Positions 43,087 to 55,376 are shown, numbered from the stretch's first letter. The stretch is DNA of 64,000 nucleotides from Hepsetus odoe (GCA_017165825.1 CM029386.1:3787729-3851728), one strand, 5' to 3'. The notes: generated by a model from the letters alone, not told the origin. Numbers and translations are program-made.

Positions 43087-43773
43087 ATCAATATCAATTA
43101 TGTTGATATTTTGAGTTTAAATAATTGTATCTGCTGTTTGACATAATGTTGTTTCTCAATCATGCCAAACCATGTGCACTGAATTATGGGACAAAATTAA
43201 AGCTTTTGCACTAAAAGACTGAATCTGTTCAATCATTCGAATCCAGTTGTCTGAGCTTTGCACGGTTGAATTTGTTACACTCTGCTGCCCTCTGCTGTTT
43301 CAGTGTTGAGAACAACAAAAATCATTTTCAAATGAGATTGTTTTCAGTTGTAATACCTAAACTTCATGAGGAGAGTTTTAAAATGTTCATTCAGTTTCTT
43401 TTTATTTTACATTAAACACTAGCTTTCTAAATCAAGGAAACCTATGGGTTAAATCCACCTGATCTACTATTATGAACCTTCTTCTCACTGATTCTGGGAG
43501 ATCTGCTTTCATCTGGGGTGCTGTAATAACAACTTCTTTCACTTGTTACAGTTCATGGATCAATTAAAAGTAAAATTTTACTACCAAGAGACAAGATTTG
43601 GTCATTTCATCACCACAGCTGCTTTAGGGCCTCTAGAGATGTGAATAGTCTCTTATTGACTTCTATTAGAAACAATTTCCTTTAATAATTAAACAGCATG
43701 TCTGGGTTTATTACAGTCAGTAGCTCCTCAGATATTAGAAATCTCCCTGGATTATCTCAAGGATATTTTCAGC
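43087..43773. other. No gene seen
   Basis: AT-rich spacer without recognisable coding or repeat signal. Confidence 0.5.
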
Positions 43774-43998
43774 CAGTCTTGCTTCAACATTAACCAGCAT
43801 CCTCCTCAACCAGTCCTGCCTCAACATCAACCAGCATCCTCCTCAACCAGTCCTGCCTCAACACCAACCAGCATCCACCTCAACCAGTCCTGCCTCAACA
43901 TCAACCAGCATCCTCCTCAACCAGTGCTGCCTCAACATCAACCAGCATCCACCTCAACCAGTCCTGCCTCAACATCAACCAGCATCCTCCTCAACCAG
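43774..43998. repeat. 37-bp minisatellite, about six copies
   Basis: Tandem units of 37 bp built from 'cagtcctgcctcaacatc' and 'aaccagcatcctcctcaac', with a few substitutions (cctcct/ccacct, tcctg/tgctg). It ends directly before a Tc1 transposase fragment. Confidence 0.93.
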
Positions 43999-44002
43999 TA
44001 AG

Positions 44003-45203
44003 AAACAAACCTGGCCGTGGCCGCAAACGCAAGATTTCAAGAACTCTGGAGAGGTCAGGTCTTCCAACAAGACAATGACCCAAAGCCTACATCGAAATTA
44101 GTCCAACAGTTCATCAAGGATACCAAAACCAAGATCCTGGAGTCGCCCGTACAGAGCCCAGACCTCAATCCTATTGAGAATCTGTGGCGGGTGCTCAAAG
44201 TGAATGTCCATGCTCGGACACCATGCAATTAGGATCAGCTAGAACAATTTGCAATGGATGAATGGGCCAAAATCCCTTAGGAGACCTGTGCCAAGCTAGT
44301 AAAGAACTACTCTAAGAGACTGTTGTCAGTTATGGCTCAGAAAGGGTACACTATTGACTATTAATGACCAGGGGGCTAATAATTTTGGATGTCTCATTTT
44401 TGCTCTTTCTTGTATCAATAGCTCGGTGTATCAATAAAATATCCTAATTAAACTTAGTGGACACTGTTTTTTATAGTTTATTTGTTTCCAAAATAACAAA
44501 CACTTGTTAATGGTCATTTTCATGGAGAAATTGTCAGTCAGTCAGGCCTGTTGTTCCAGCTGTGCACGACAGATGGTGCTCTGTTCTGACTGAGCACACC
44601 TGAGCTCCTTCAGACACAGGTGTGCTTCATTGGGGCTGCTATTTAATCCCCAATGAGTCAGAACAGAACACGGTTCATTAACAAGGCAAAGCCTCATAGT
44701 TAATGGTGGCACTTTTGGTTTTTGTCAGGAAATTCCTGTACACAGAGACAGTAGAACAAAGGAAAACACAAGACACAGGATCTGCAATTTTTACTTGCAA
44801 GGGGAGACAGGCACCAGCCAACACCTGTTACCTTCTCCGAAATGCTTCCTCCTCTGCAAGCCTTTTATTTGCTTACCTGATTTTACAGCAGTAATTAGCC
44901 CACATATTTTCTAAAGCCGTTACAGCGTTTAGCAAAGTTCAACTGCCGTGCCAAGCTTCTTGTGTAAGTCAAAAATGAAGAAGCGATACCAAAAAGGTCA
45001 ACAGTTCATCATCAATGATAAAAATAATTAAATATTTACAGTTTTCTTAACAGTTTTGTGTTTTGGTTTATGTTTGATAAAGTCATGATACTGATTACTG
45101 GCTCTGCTACCGGCGTCCTTCCCACACCCCGCCACCGTTACAGAAATCAAGAGTGTTGTCTAATTTCATAAGGGGGGCTAATAATTTTGGCCTCAACTGT
45201 CAG
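44003..45203 (+). pseudogene. Tc1/mariner transposase C-terminal part and TIR, split by an LTR
   Basis: The frame 44,017-44,232 reads FQQDNDPKPTSKLVQQF, then SPVQSPDLNPIENLWRVLK, which are the second D and the E of the DDE catalytic triad of Tc1 transposases. After its stop come the 3' flank and, beyond the LTR at 44,532-45,142, a terminal-repeat-like end 'ggggggctaataattttgg' near 45,170-45,200. The N-terminal half is absent (replaced by the minisatellite boundary). The element is inactive. Confidence 0.82.
44532..45142 (+). mobile_element. Solo LTR with internal insertion, 5-bp target duplication
   Basis: TG...CA element of the same family as 29,731-29,983 (shared 'gatggtgctctgttctgact', 'taatggtggcacttttggt', and the end 'ccgccaccgttaca'). 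It is flanked by perfect GAAAT at 44,527-44,531 and 45,143-45,147. About 335 bp at roughly 44,722-45,058 has no counterpart in the 253-bp copy and is itself an insertion, starting 'tgtcaggaaattcctg'. It is nested inside the Tc1 remnant. Confidence 0.85.
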
Positions 45204-45290
45204 TCAGTCATTTTCTGCTGCTTGTCCCAAGCGGGGTCGCGGGGGAGTGCTGGAGTCCATCCCAGCTCACACAGGCGAAGGATAAGACCA
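45204..45290 (-). mobile_element. SINE 3' tail fragment (type B)
   Basis: Contains 'cattttctgctgcttgtccc' and 'tgctggagtccatcccagct', matching the minus-strand SINE at 3,280-3,516. The head is missing. Confidence 0.65.
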
Positions 45291-45370
45291 GCACGGTTCT
45301 GCCGAGACTCACTGAGATCTATATACCTTTATACTACTAAGACACAACTGGCAACCTAACAAGGTATCTA

Positions 45371-45470
45371 TAACGGTGGCGGGGTGTGGGAAGGACATCA
45401 ATGCTGAGCTAGTGATCCAGAACATAACTTTATTAAACATAAACCAAAATACAGAACGAAAAAATGTCAT
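45371..45470 (-). mobile_element. Truncated LTR end
   Basis: Contains 'taacggtggcggggtgtggg', then 'ataactttattaaacataaa', matching the 3' end (reverse) of the solo-LTR family at 29,731 and 44,532. It breaks off near 45,465, and the U3 part is absent. Confidence 0.75.
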
Positions 45471-45479
45471 TTCAACCAA

Positions 45480-46955
45480 TACACAGTACATACCGAAACA
45501 AAATAACATTCCTCCAGGACCCTGCTGCTACACATATGACATGACATGACATGAGATGCGACATAAGACAGACAAAACAGTAGACAGGACATGCAATGCA
45601 TTCATCCGACGCTGCTTTGTTCTTGCTGTGATGCAGAACAAAGCAGCCAATGTAACTGGCAATATGATGGAGCAGCATTGTTTTGGTTAAAGTGCGGAGT
45701 GCAAAAATAAATACCAGTAATAAGTAGTAAGTATTAAGTATTGCAGTAAGTAGTAACTGTAGCAGTGGTAAAGTGATTCAATTCAAGAGTCTGATGGCCA
45801 GGGGGAAGAAACTGTTTCCCATCCTGGAAGTAGAGGCCTGTATGCTGCGGAACCTTTTCCCGGATGGCAGGAAGGAGAAGAGAGTGTGGGACGGATGGGA
45901 GGGATCATCCACAATGCTGGTTGCTTTGTGGATGCAGCGAGTGGTGAAAATGTCCTGTACAGAGGGCAGAGAGACCCAGATGATCTTCTCAGCAGTCCTC
46001 ACTACCCGTTGTAGGGACTTGAGGTCTAAGACATTGCAGTTCCCGTACCAGACAGTGATGCAGCTGCTCAGGATGCTCTCGATGGTTCCTCTGTAGAAGA
46101 TGGTGAGGATGGGTGGTGGAAGAGGGGTTTCTTTAGTCTTCACAGGAAGTAGAGACGCTGCTTGGTGGTGGTGGTCTAGTGGTAGGGTACTTGCCTATGG
46201 ACCTATAGCTCAAGAGGTTCCAGGTACGAATCCCACCTCTGGCACTACCATCACTGGGTCCCTGAACAAGACCCTTAACCCCGAGTTGCTCCAGGGGGAC
46301 TGTCCCTGTAATTAGGAAATGTAAGTCACTCTGGATAAGAGCATCTGCTAAATGTCATAAATGTAAATGTAAATGCTGGGCTTTCTTTGTGATGGAGTTG
46401 GTGTTGAGGGACCACGTGAGGTTGTCTGTTGAGTGAACACCAAGAAACTGTTGCTCTGGACCATCTCCACAGGTAAGGTGATGATATACAGTGGAGCGTG
46501 GTCCCGACGTGGTCTTCTGAAGTCAACAACCATCTCTTTAGTCTTGTCAACGTTCAGAGACAGGTTGTTGATTCTACACCAGTCCGTCAGCTGTTCTATC
46601 TCCTCTCTATACGCCACCTCATCTCCACCACTGATCAGACCCACCATGGTTGTATCATCAGTGAATTTGCTGATGTGGTTCGAGCTGTGCTTGGCTGCAA
46701 AGTCGTGGGTCATCAATGTGAACAGCAGTGGACTGAGCACAGAGCCCTGAGGAGCTCCTGTGCTCAGCGTGATGGTGTTGGGGGTGCTGCTACTGATCCT
46801 GACAGACTGGGTTCTCCCAGTAAGGAAGTCCAGGATCCAGTTACAGAGGGAGGTATTCAGGCCCAGCAGCCTCAGCTTCTCACTCAGATGCTGAGGGATG
46901 ATGGTGTTGAATGCTGAACTGTAGTCAATGAACAGCATTCTAACGTAACTGTCTT
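45480..46955 (-). mobile_element. Rex1: Rex1-type LINE, 5' truncated, with nested SINE
   Basis: The minus-strand RT reads MLFIDYSSAFNTIIPQHL, then LSTGAPQGSVLSPLLFTL, then FTDDTTMVGLISGGDE, then LSLNVDKTKEMVVDFRR (46,348-46,950). After the SINE at 46,161-46,378 it continues LPPPILTIFYRGTIESILSS and SLQRVVRTAEKIIWVSLPS (45,778-46,143). These are diagnostic of Rex1 (CR1-related, teleost). The catalytic box is FTDD instead of the usual FADD. The 3' UTR extends left to about 45,480. It is truncated at the 5' end near 46,955. Confidence 0.88.
46161..46378 (+). mobile_element. V-type SINE inserted in Rex1
   Basis: A-box 'ggtggtctagtggtaggg' and B-box 'ggtacgaatcccacc'. The conserved tail contains 'gtcactctggataagagcat' and 'ctgctaaatg', followed by (taaatg)n. 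The tail block is the one shared by V-SINE/HE1-like elements of fish. Confidence 0.82.
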
Positions 46956-46957
46956 TC

Positions 46958-47010
46958 CTTGTAACGGTGTGGCCTACTCTGAACCCAGGGAGCCACACAG
47001 GGTTTGGACC
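46958..47010. other. LTR-edge-like fragment at the inner arm border
   Basis: Starts 'tgtaacggtgtggcc' and resembles 8,281-8,332. It lies between Rex1 and the first base of the right arm (about 47,013). Confidence 0.45.
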
Positions 47011-47089
47011 CAGTGTTACTAACATACTCAGCCTTATTTAAGTTGATCTATAATTCTTAGGCAGATCTAATTGAAAAAGTTAAATCTAG

Positions 47090-47262
47090 ATGTTAGATGA
47101 TACCTTTACCCATCACCTCTCTTAATCACTCTCTGTTCCCTCACTAACATGTCTATTAAATTCTGCACCAATCACTACCTCTTCCCTGGGTATACTCTAC
47201 TTTATCTAACTCTCTCTAGCCTAGAATAAGAATTCTAGGCTAAGAATTCTTATTTCTTCTAC
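47090..47262 (-). mobile_element. RTE-like LINE endonuclease scrap (right arm)
   Basis: Reverse copy of 38,090-38,262, with 'gcaccaatcactacctcttc' visible. It shows the same element in the same intron position. Confidence 0.7.
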
Positions 47263-47923
47263 ATCTCAAAACCAACTTGTAGGGCATAAGCATGATCATT
47301 ATCATACCTTTTTAATCACAAAGTTAAAAATGGTGAAGCTCAAACAGGTTTAACTCTTTTTTAGACTACATTTTCTTCCTTGGCAAACCTTCACTTTGCT
47401 TTAACATTCAAATTCATGCCCAATCATGCTGATTTTAAAATAACAAGAATTAATGGGATATAATGCATTCAAATGACAAGATTATCCAATCAGAATTGCT
47501 GCCTGTTTTATCTTAAATGTGTCTATCTGGGGTCACAGATGTGCCAAAAATTAAATATTTAAAAGTAAAGTATGAAGTGTAAAGCTGTTGTCAAAAGAAA
47601 CACACCAAAACCACTTTAATTAATCAGTAGGACCAGCTCCAATTTGCTCATCCCAACCTTGGAATTTAAAAACAATTCAAACATTTTTCTCTCTCCTTCT
47701 TTGAAATTTATATTAATCCAACCTATTTATGGTTCTCTCACCAATATTTCATCTCCACAAAATTCATACCTTCTGCTTCTCTCCGCTTTAACATCTCTCC
47801 CACCAACAATGAAAAACTGAAAGCTGAAGTTGTGTTTTCTATCAGCATAATATAAATACCTTTTTAAATAAAAATCTTTTCAGAAATCTTTCTTCAGATG
47901 TTTTATGTATTCTCTCTGTAAAG

Positions 47924-48092
47924 ACTGTCTGGCTGTAATCTTGGCAAAGACATGAAGGCTGTCTGGGATCAGTTTCTTGAATCAGGAGAATCCCCTGAAA
48001 GATCTGGACCTCAGTAACACTGACCCACAGGATCTGTATGGGAGCTGCTCCTGCTGGACTGAAGAGTCTACACTGCAAACTGAGACTCTCAG
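47924..48092 (+). pseudogene. Degenerate NLR LRR exon (right arm)
   Basis: Counterpart of 37,259-37,429: 'gactgtctggctgtaatctt' at the start and 'gagactctcag|gtgagg' at the end, but 169 bp instead of 171 and with internal scrambles ('atgaaggctgtctggg'). The reading frame is lost. Confidence 0.8.
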
Positions 48093-49815
48093 GTGAGGAT
48101 TCTGTGTGTTCATTCCTGAAAGGATAAAAGTCACAGTAATCTGTGTTACTAACATAATCAGGCCTTTATATGTTGGTCTATAATTTAGGCAGATGTTAAA
48201 ACTAGATGTTGTAAAATTCAGTGACCAAATGCAATCCGTTTCCTACAACATTGTCATAAAAACACAACAAAGGCATGCAGGAGTTTCAGAACTGACAGGT
48301 TTTATCGTTAGATTATCTGTCTTTACTCCTCTAAAGAACTCAGCAGCTGCTGTAAAGGATCTTATTGGAACAAACAGATGCTTTTGATTTGGTGTAACAG
48401 AACATCTGAAATGTCTCTCTACTTCAACACAATCATAAACTACTGTGTGTCTGTCTATCGGTCATGTTTTGGAGAGAATGCTGCTTGGGATGATGATGGA
48501 GGCAGCTTCTGTAATCACTATGTTAGACTTAATATTGCTATTAATATATTCCTACAATCATGTTTAAAACTGAGTTTAGCTTACTTTTTCATTAAACTGT
48601 GTGGAGGAAGATTTGTTCAAATAAAAATGATCAGAACTGTGTCCATGTTTTGTAATCACATTACAGAACCCCGGGCAGCCTGGCAGCCTAACATGTGTAA
48701 AACTCTCTCTCATTTTATTAACCACTTGTCCTGATGAGGGTCATGGTGGTGGTGGAGCCAATCCCAAAGCACACAGAGTGAAAATCAGAGAAACACCCTG
48801 GACAGTGTGTACTACTGCAGTTAATGATGTTGGGAGAGCTCAGTCTCAGCTGCACATGTTATATTTCATACAGTTCACACACACAGTGCTCTTCTTCAGG
48901 CCTGGAAACTCATTTCATGAGGGATAGTGCTGAAAGTGCACAAAGTCCATTTCCTGCCACTGCTAGTTCCTCAGCAGGGAAGCTTTTTCCTAGAGATCCT
49001 CTCACAGAACTAAGGGACCCTTTGAAGAACAGTGACATAAAACTGTGTGAGTCAGTGTATGTTGCTAAAGTGGACACAGAATGTCCCATTAAAATGACTT
49101 TCCAGCAGGTCAGTAGGTGTCTTTATAGCTGGTCAGTCCAGAAGAGAGTTGGACATGTGCAGCTCAACCCTACACTTAACTCCAGAACTATAAAGTACCA
49201 ACAATCATGGAAGCTGAGACCAACATTACCATTCCATCAACAACTTGCACAAAGTATTATTATTCTGTGGTTGTGTTTCCAAATCTTCTATCTCACCAAT
49301 CACTGCAGAATCACAAGCAGGAAGTGTAAATACATTCATATGAACAGCAAATAGACCTTTATAATCCATTTTAGAGAGATTTAGTACACATAATGCAATC
49401 GGATAATATTTTTGCAATATTTATTCTTGTGTTTTAAAGGGAGGCAGAAAATATATTTTTGTTGAGAACATTTTGTAATTCTTCATAAATCTGTTTAAAA
49501 TAGTTTAATGTGCCCAGAGAATAAACTAACAAAGTAAAAATGCTCAAACAGGTTGACTAAATCAAACAGGTTGACTAAATGACAAAATTATGACTAAATT
49601 TCGGTTTCAACATCCAATTTCCATAATCATCCAATCAAGCTGATTAAAAATTAACAAGAATTAATGGGATATGTGATCCCATTAACAGCTGTTGGCAGAT
49701 TTCTGCTCTTCTGTCTCTCTTATAAGATCGTTTCTAGTTCCTTCTGGGCATGAAATAAAACTTATTTTTCTTTTCAGAATCTTCTCTAGATGTTTTATAT
49801 TTGCTCTCTTTATAG

Positions 49816-49986
49816 ACTGTCTTTGTGTAATCTTGGGGTAAAGACGTGTGAAAATCTGGGATCAGTTTTAAATGAGGAGAACTCCCTGAAAGATCTGGAC
49901 CTCAGTAACAATGACCTGCAGGATCCAGGAGTGGAGCTGCTCTCTGCCGGACTGAAGAGTTCACACTGTAAACTGGAGACTCTCAG
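49816..49986 (+). CDS. NLR LRR exon (right arm), intact
   Basis: 57-codon exon with LSLCNLGVKTCENLGSVL, then SLKDLDLSNNDLQDPGVELL. Acceptor 'ctctttatag', donor 'ctcag|gtcaga'. It differs from the left-arm copy by only a few residues (for example NEE for NQE, DPG for DSG). It is the only undamaged NLR exon of the right arm. Its neighbours are broken, so it probably belongs to a pseudogene or a poorly assembled copy. Confidence 0.82.
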
Positions 49987-51009
49987 GTCAGATTTCTGTC
50001 ACTTCTAAAAGAAGATTTCTAGAGGATAAGATTATAATTTAGAGATTATAAATTGAGATTATAATTTAAACCACTTAAACATATCGCTGTTTGTTCCATC
50101 CGATCATTAACACCCTGAGTGGGTGAGGGGGAGGTGGTGACATCATACAACACTAGTGAGTCAGATTTTGCATTTATTGGTTAATGTTTACATTGTTTTC
50201 CATAGATTAGTGGTCAGTTGATCAGTTTTAGATAAAATCGACTTCATTTAAATCTGATCATGTTGTTTTATTCCTGTCTCTTTAACTGCTCTGTCCACTG
50301 CAGTCCAGATGAAGATGGGTTTCTCATCTGAGTCTTGGTTCCTCTAGTGTTCTTCCTCATGCTGTTACACATTTTCTCCTTTTGAGTTTTGTCCTTCTTG
50401 TTTTTTCTTAGTGTTTTCAGGAGGATTAACTGCCCTCTCTCTCTGAGCCCACAGGTCTTGGCATGAGTGGTCATGATGAAGACTGTTTTTAATAAGCCTT
50501 TTAACAGTCAGTACAAGTAACATATGTGATAAATATTTTTGGTGGAAACAACTACTCTCAGATTTATATCTTCAGATTTGATTTTACTTCTGAATTGTGT
50601 GAGTAATGTTGTTGAGAAAAATATCTGAGCTGTAAAACCGGAATAGAGTTTTACCCAAAACAGATCATTTACTGATACTTTTCTGCTGATCTGTGTTGTA
50701 TTTAGAGAATGAAAGCTTTTCTGTTTGAATGTCAATTCTGTTTTATATCGTGAACAAAATTTTCAAAATGGTTGATATGATTCAAATGATTAACAATTGA
50801 GTTTGTTTTATTTTGAAAAGTTGATCACATGAAAGCAAAAAAAACAATAAGACTGACAAATGTAAAAGAAAAAACTTTTTCCTGTCTTGAGATCTGCTTT
50901 TCACAAAACACCTTCTGTTTAATGTGCTGTTTTTCAGCTTGTTAGTAGCTTAAGAAACTGTTTTATCAGCTTCTATTGTGCTTCTGTTTAATTCTGTTTA
51001 ACCTCATGC

Positions 51010-51013
<4 letters not shown>

Positions 51014-51040
<27 letters not shown>
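51014..51040. repeat. (CT)n microsatellite before LRR exon
   Basis: Right-arm counterpart of the GA run at 34,274-34,306. Confidence 0.85.
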
Positions 51041-51041
<1 letters not shown>

Positions 51042-51044
51042 CAG

Positions 51045-51203
51045 ATTATCTGTTGTATGATCACAGCTGAAGGCTGTTCTTTCTGATTCAGCCTCTGTGT
51101 CTAAACCCTCCACCTGAAAGAACTGATCTGAGCTACAACCACCCAGGAGACAGGAGTGAAGCTGCTCTCTGCTCCTCGACTGGAGATCCACACTGCCCAC
51201 CAG
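51045..51203 (+). pseudogene. Degenerate last LRR exon (right arm)
   Basis: Counterpart of 34,109-34,273. The ends are recognisable ('gattatctgttgtatgatca', 'cactgcccaccag|gtgtat'). The middle has lost the LxLxx framework and is 6 bp shorter. Confidence 0.75.
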
Positions 51204-51337
51204 GTGTATCAGAGAGAGAGAGAAATAAAGGAATCACTGAGAGGATGTACATCTTTATTTATTTGTAGTAAAACAACATGCAGATCCCAGATTTGACAAT
51301 GACTTTCAGCAATGGGGGTGTGTGTGTGTGTGTTTAG

Positions 51338-51383
51338 AGGGCATGGAGGCGTGAGATCAGAATCAGACCAGGACTAAAAACAA
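51338..51383 (+). pseudogene. Degenerate linker exon (right arm)
   Basis: Counterpart of 33,938-33,984. 'gagatcagaatcagaccagg' is kept, but the start has indels and the donor GT is lost (reads 'aaacaagttc'). Confidence 0.7.
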
Positions 51384-51458
51384 GTTCACACACACACACA
51401 CACCTTCTATTTAAGACACACACATACGTTCAGTTACACACGGCCATAAAACGCGCGC

Positions 51459-51489
<31 letters not shown>

Positions 51490-52414
51490 ACCCGATATTA
51501 TAGTAGATCAGCTGTAAAATATTCTCTCCATCAACTTCTAATTAACAAATCAACATTGGTAAAAGGGTTTAATTTAAATGTATTTAGCAAAAAGTTCCAT
51601 AAATGAAAGATTTAAAGTAAAGCATTAGCAGGTGAAGTGTTTAACCCTTTGTGTTTCACTAAAAGGACACAAAGTGAACACACTACAGCAGGAGCCCCAG
51701 AGAAACAGTCAGAAATATCAGGATTTTCACTTGGTATCAGGAGTTTTAATCTGCAGCTTTATTTCTACATCAAAACCACCTTTCAGGGTTTGGAGTCAAG
51801 AGCTGATTTTAGTTTGGTCTGAACACAGCACCCTGTCCCAGTTACACTTCCAGTGATGTCTGGAAAAGTCCACACACTCTTACTGGTGGTTAAAGTATAG
51901 GACAGTCTTCTGTCTGGTATAACTAACAGTCACAGGAGGGACGTTAATGGGTGACTTGGGAGATATGAGACACCACAAGATGCTCCAAACTCTGTTCTCT
52001 GAAACTGGAGCTCTTTTGTTTTTACTTCTCTGACCATCCTTCTCACTCTGTCTACTGACAGAATAGTCTCACTTCATCTTCCTCTTTCCCATGATGATGG
52101 AGGACAGAAGGAATCGGGACACATTTTTTTTATTTCCTAGTGAAATGGGGAAAACTATTGATAACTGTTTTAAATTTCTGACTACTTCCAGAAAGTAAAA
52201 CCAGTTCAGTATGTGAATCAAACTATATTTACACCAAAAACTTACTGAGGGACAATAATTATGACAAATTTACATTGTGTTTTTTTTTTCAGTATTTGTT
52301 TTATTCTCTCTCCAGTATTCTGTAAATAAGAATTAAACTGTATAATCACACACATACAAACACACGCACACACACTCTGTGTGTTTCTCCTCGATGTGTC
52401 TTCTCTGTTTGCAG

Positions 52415-52942
52415 ATGTCTGTGAGTTCACACTGGATCCAACTCAGCACACACTCCTCTCTCTCTCTGAGGAGAACAGGAAGGTGGAGAGTGTGGAAGAA
52501 CGACAGTCGTATTCTGATCATCCAGACAGATTTGATTACTGGAAGCAGGTTGTGTGTAGAGAGAGTGTGAGTGGACGCTGTTACTGGAGTGTCCAGTGGA
52601 ACGGGAGATGGTGTTGGAGTATCAGTGACTCATAAATCAATCAGGAGGAAAGGAGGGAGAGGAGACTCTGGCTTTGGACAGAATGAAAATTCCTGGAGAC
52701 TGATCTGCTTTAATAACAGTTTCTCTGTTCATCACAATAATAACAGCACTGCTGTCCCTCCCTCCTCCTCCAGATCTAACAGAGTAGGAGTGGTGGACTG
52801 TCCCGCCGTACTCTGTCCTTTTTACAGTGTTCCTCTGTTACACACACCTGCTCTTTCACACACTATACACATTCAACACCACTTCTACTGAACCCATCTG
52901 TGCAGGATTTAGACTCATTACATCTACCCTCAGCGGTCTGTA
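52415..52942 (+). pseudogene. Degenerate B30.2 exon (right arm)
   Basis: Acceptor 'tctctgtttgcag' is kept and the PRY part is readable (LSLSEENRKVESVEERQSY). A +1 insertion near 52,603-52,605 ('acgggaga' for 'acggaga') shifts the frame and gives a stop at about 52,635. The SPRY part continues in the next frame (VSVTHKSIRRKGGRGDSGFG). Further indels near 52,790-52,860 destroy the C-terminus. At the codon that is TGA in the left-arm copy this one reads CGA. Confidence 0.85.
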
Positions 52943-53054
52943 AGATAGATGGTACCTTGCTCAAGGGTACCTCAGGGCAACCTACTGGTGAGGGAATCTA
53001 ACCCACAATCTTCCGAAGGGGGCAACTCCCTGACCACTAGGCCACTGCTGCCAA
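52943..53054 (-). mobile_element. SINE fragment (right-arm copy)
   Basis: Reverse copy of 32,209-32,312, at the same junction with the B30.2 exon end. Confidence 0.78.
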
Positions 53055-55376
53055 ACAAAACAGAGGATTCTGCAGAGACAGCCGAAGGTGGGTAAATTTT
53101 AGATAAAGGAAATAACAGAAATAAAACTATATTTTATTTTATTAATTTTACTATACTAATATTTCTGTCACATCATCTTCCTTTGAAAATGTCTATTAAA
53201 TAGTTTTACAGAAATGTGTGTGTAGTCAACGTGTGCATGTGTGTGTGTTTACTTTGAAGGTATGTGTGTGTGTGTATGTCTGTACTTTACCGCTGATGAC
53301 AATAAAGGAACCTTGAAGCTTGACAGTTGATGTATCTGTAGCTTGTCTAAATAGGACGATTAAAACCAGTATGGTTCCATGACATCTGCGCACTCATGTG
53401 CTTTTTTTTCCTCAAAGAATTCAGAATTTTAGTGTGAGTGAGAGGTTAATGGTAAGAGATTAGGGAGCATGAAGAACCTGCAGTCGAGGTGATTTGTGCA
53501 CTCTTGCAATCATTAGGGAATTATTTATTAAATTTTTATTAAACACTTCTGATGAAAGACAGAATACATGAGTGTGAATGAAAGGGAGGTGTGGTTAGGG
53601 AATATAGGTGACAAAAGTGGAGTCAATAGTTCAGAGTAACGGCGAGTGTAGAAGGGAGGTGAAGAAGAGAGTGCAGGCAGGCTGGAATGGATAGAGAAGA
53701 GTGTCTGGCATGATTTGTGACAGGTACCAGCTAAATAAATGGGAAGGCTTACAGACAGTGTGCAGACCAGCTCTACAGTACAGGTTAAAAGAGTTCACAA
53801 AAACCCCGGTGCTATCCTACACTGACTGTATGCTGCCATTCCACTGATGGCCAGTTGCAGGGACTCAGATAGAGATCACCGAGCTGCAGGAGGGGGCTGG
53901 GAGCACTGCACAGCTGGAAGTTTGTATGATACAGAAAGGAAGATCTAAAATTATATTGCATCCAGATTGGACTGGGTGATAGTCAAGAAGTTCAAGGACT
54001 ACTTGTCCAAAAGTGCAAAAAAAAATCACTTTATTAACAGCTGTCATGTTGCCGCTCTGAGGAAAAGGAGCGGAGGCTAAACGCATGGAGAGTGCAAATC
54101 AACCACATAGGGTTAGTTTATTGATACACACCAATACAAAACAAGGTGAACGGGCAATTTGATCAAGCAGAGAAGCCTTATGCACCCCAGCTTCAGGTGT
54201 TGCAGAACCTGTGAAATGAGAGGGAGATAGTGAGAACCTGGCCAGTACACTGAGATTGGAACTGAACTCTGGGTGGGGCTGTGGATAATAGCCTCCACCC
54301 ACTCTTCTCTTACTCCATTTGACTTGAGACGAATCTATATTGACTTGACTTGAGGATGACTGTACTTGAGACTTACCATAAGATTTGTCGTATTTACTCA
54401 GACCTGGATCTTAAGGCTTATCTTTAATGATCTAGACTAAATCCTGAGCCTGGGCTTGCAGTGACCTGTAGTATCTGTCAACTCAATCTCTGTGTCTCAC
54501 ACTGACTGCAGTTAGATTTTGATAGCCAAGTTGATAATGCAAGACTATTTTCCAGGATTAATACAGTCTGGAAGGACTTTTTATTGCACATAATTGTGTC
54601 TCTAATTATCCATTAGTTATTGAATTCAGTCTTTGCCTGCTTGTTCCAAGAAAATGGATTGGCAGGTAAATCATCCAATTGGCTATTGAAGCTCCTAACT
54701 GCAGTGCAGAGTGAGACAGAGATCGAGTTACATGACAGTCACCAGTTCATTATTAAGCTCTAAATTACTACAAGGCAGCAATTATTTGCTCACTGTATGG
54801 AATAAAGACTATCCTGTTTCCCAAGTAGTAGACTGATAAATCAAAAGTAGTTGATCAGTTATGATACCCAGCCCTAATACAGCCCGAGTAGCCTGATAAA
54901 TCAGAATGACGATCAGTTGTGTGGTGCGAAACAAACACAGATCGCATATCATCCAACCTTTCAGCTTTAACTGGTTTACCTTCATCACAATCTTCAGAGC
55001 AGTGTACATTACCGATAGATGGACAGATGCTCTGGGTGATACAAGATTAACTGTTTCGAAGAGCTTTTGAGTAAAAGGGTCTAGACTCAACGAAGCTTGA
55101 ATTCAAGAACCTGCAGGACTGTTCCTACAGGGACTGTCTGAGAGGAGGAAACTATGTGCCTATTTATTCTAAAATACCTAAATATTAGCTGAAGCATTGA
55201 GTGAAAGCTAAGAGCCAGATTCACAAAATTGGTTTAAGAATTTTTATTTATTTATTTTTTATTATTAAAATATAAAAATGTTCACTAAATGTTTCAAAAA
55301 TAAAAAATTAAATCTAACGAATTGTCTTAACCTTTCTAATTTTAAAAATCCAAGAATTATTTCAAAAGAATGTTCT
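53055..55376. other. Right-arm counterpart of 29,984-32,180; no gene
   Basis: Contains the RTE-like LINE scrap (about 53,570-53,740), the short (TG)n tract (about 53,215-53,280) and the foldback pair (about 54,475-54,730). No coding sequence is supported. Confidence 0.6.

Noticed and set aside
43774..43998. CRISPR-like array
   Set aside because: Units are directly adjacent 37-bp tandem copies with no unique spacers, and the genome is vertebrate.
20559..45142. Simple inversion by recombination between the LTRs at 20,559 and 44,532
   Set aside because: The LTR at 44,532-45,142 has the same GAAAT on both sides, which recombination with another LTR would have made different.
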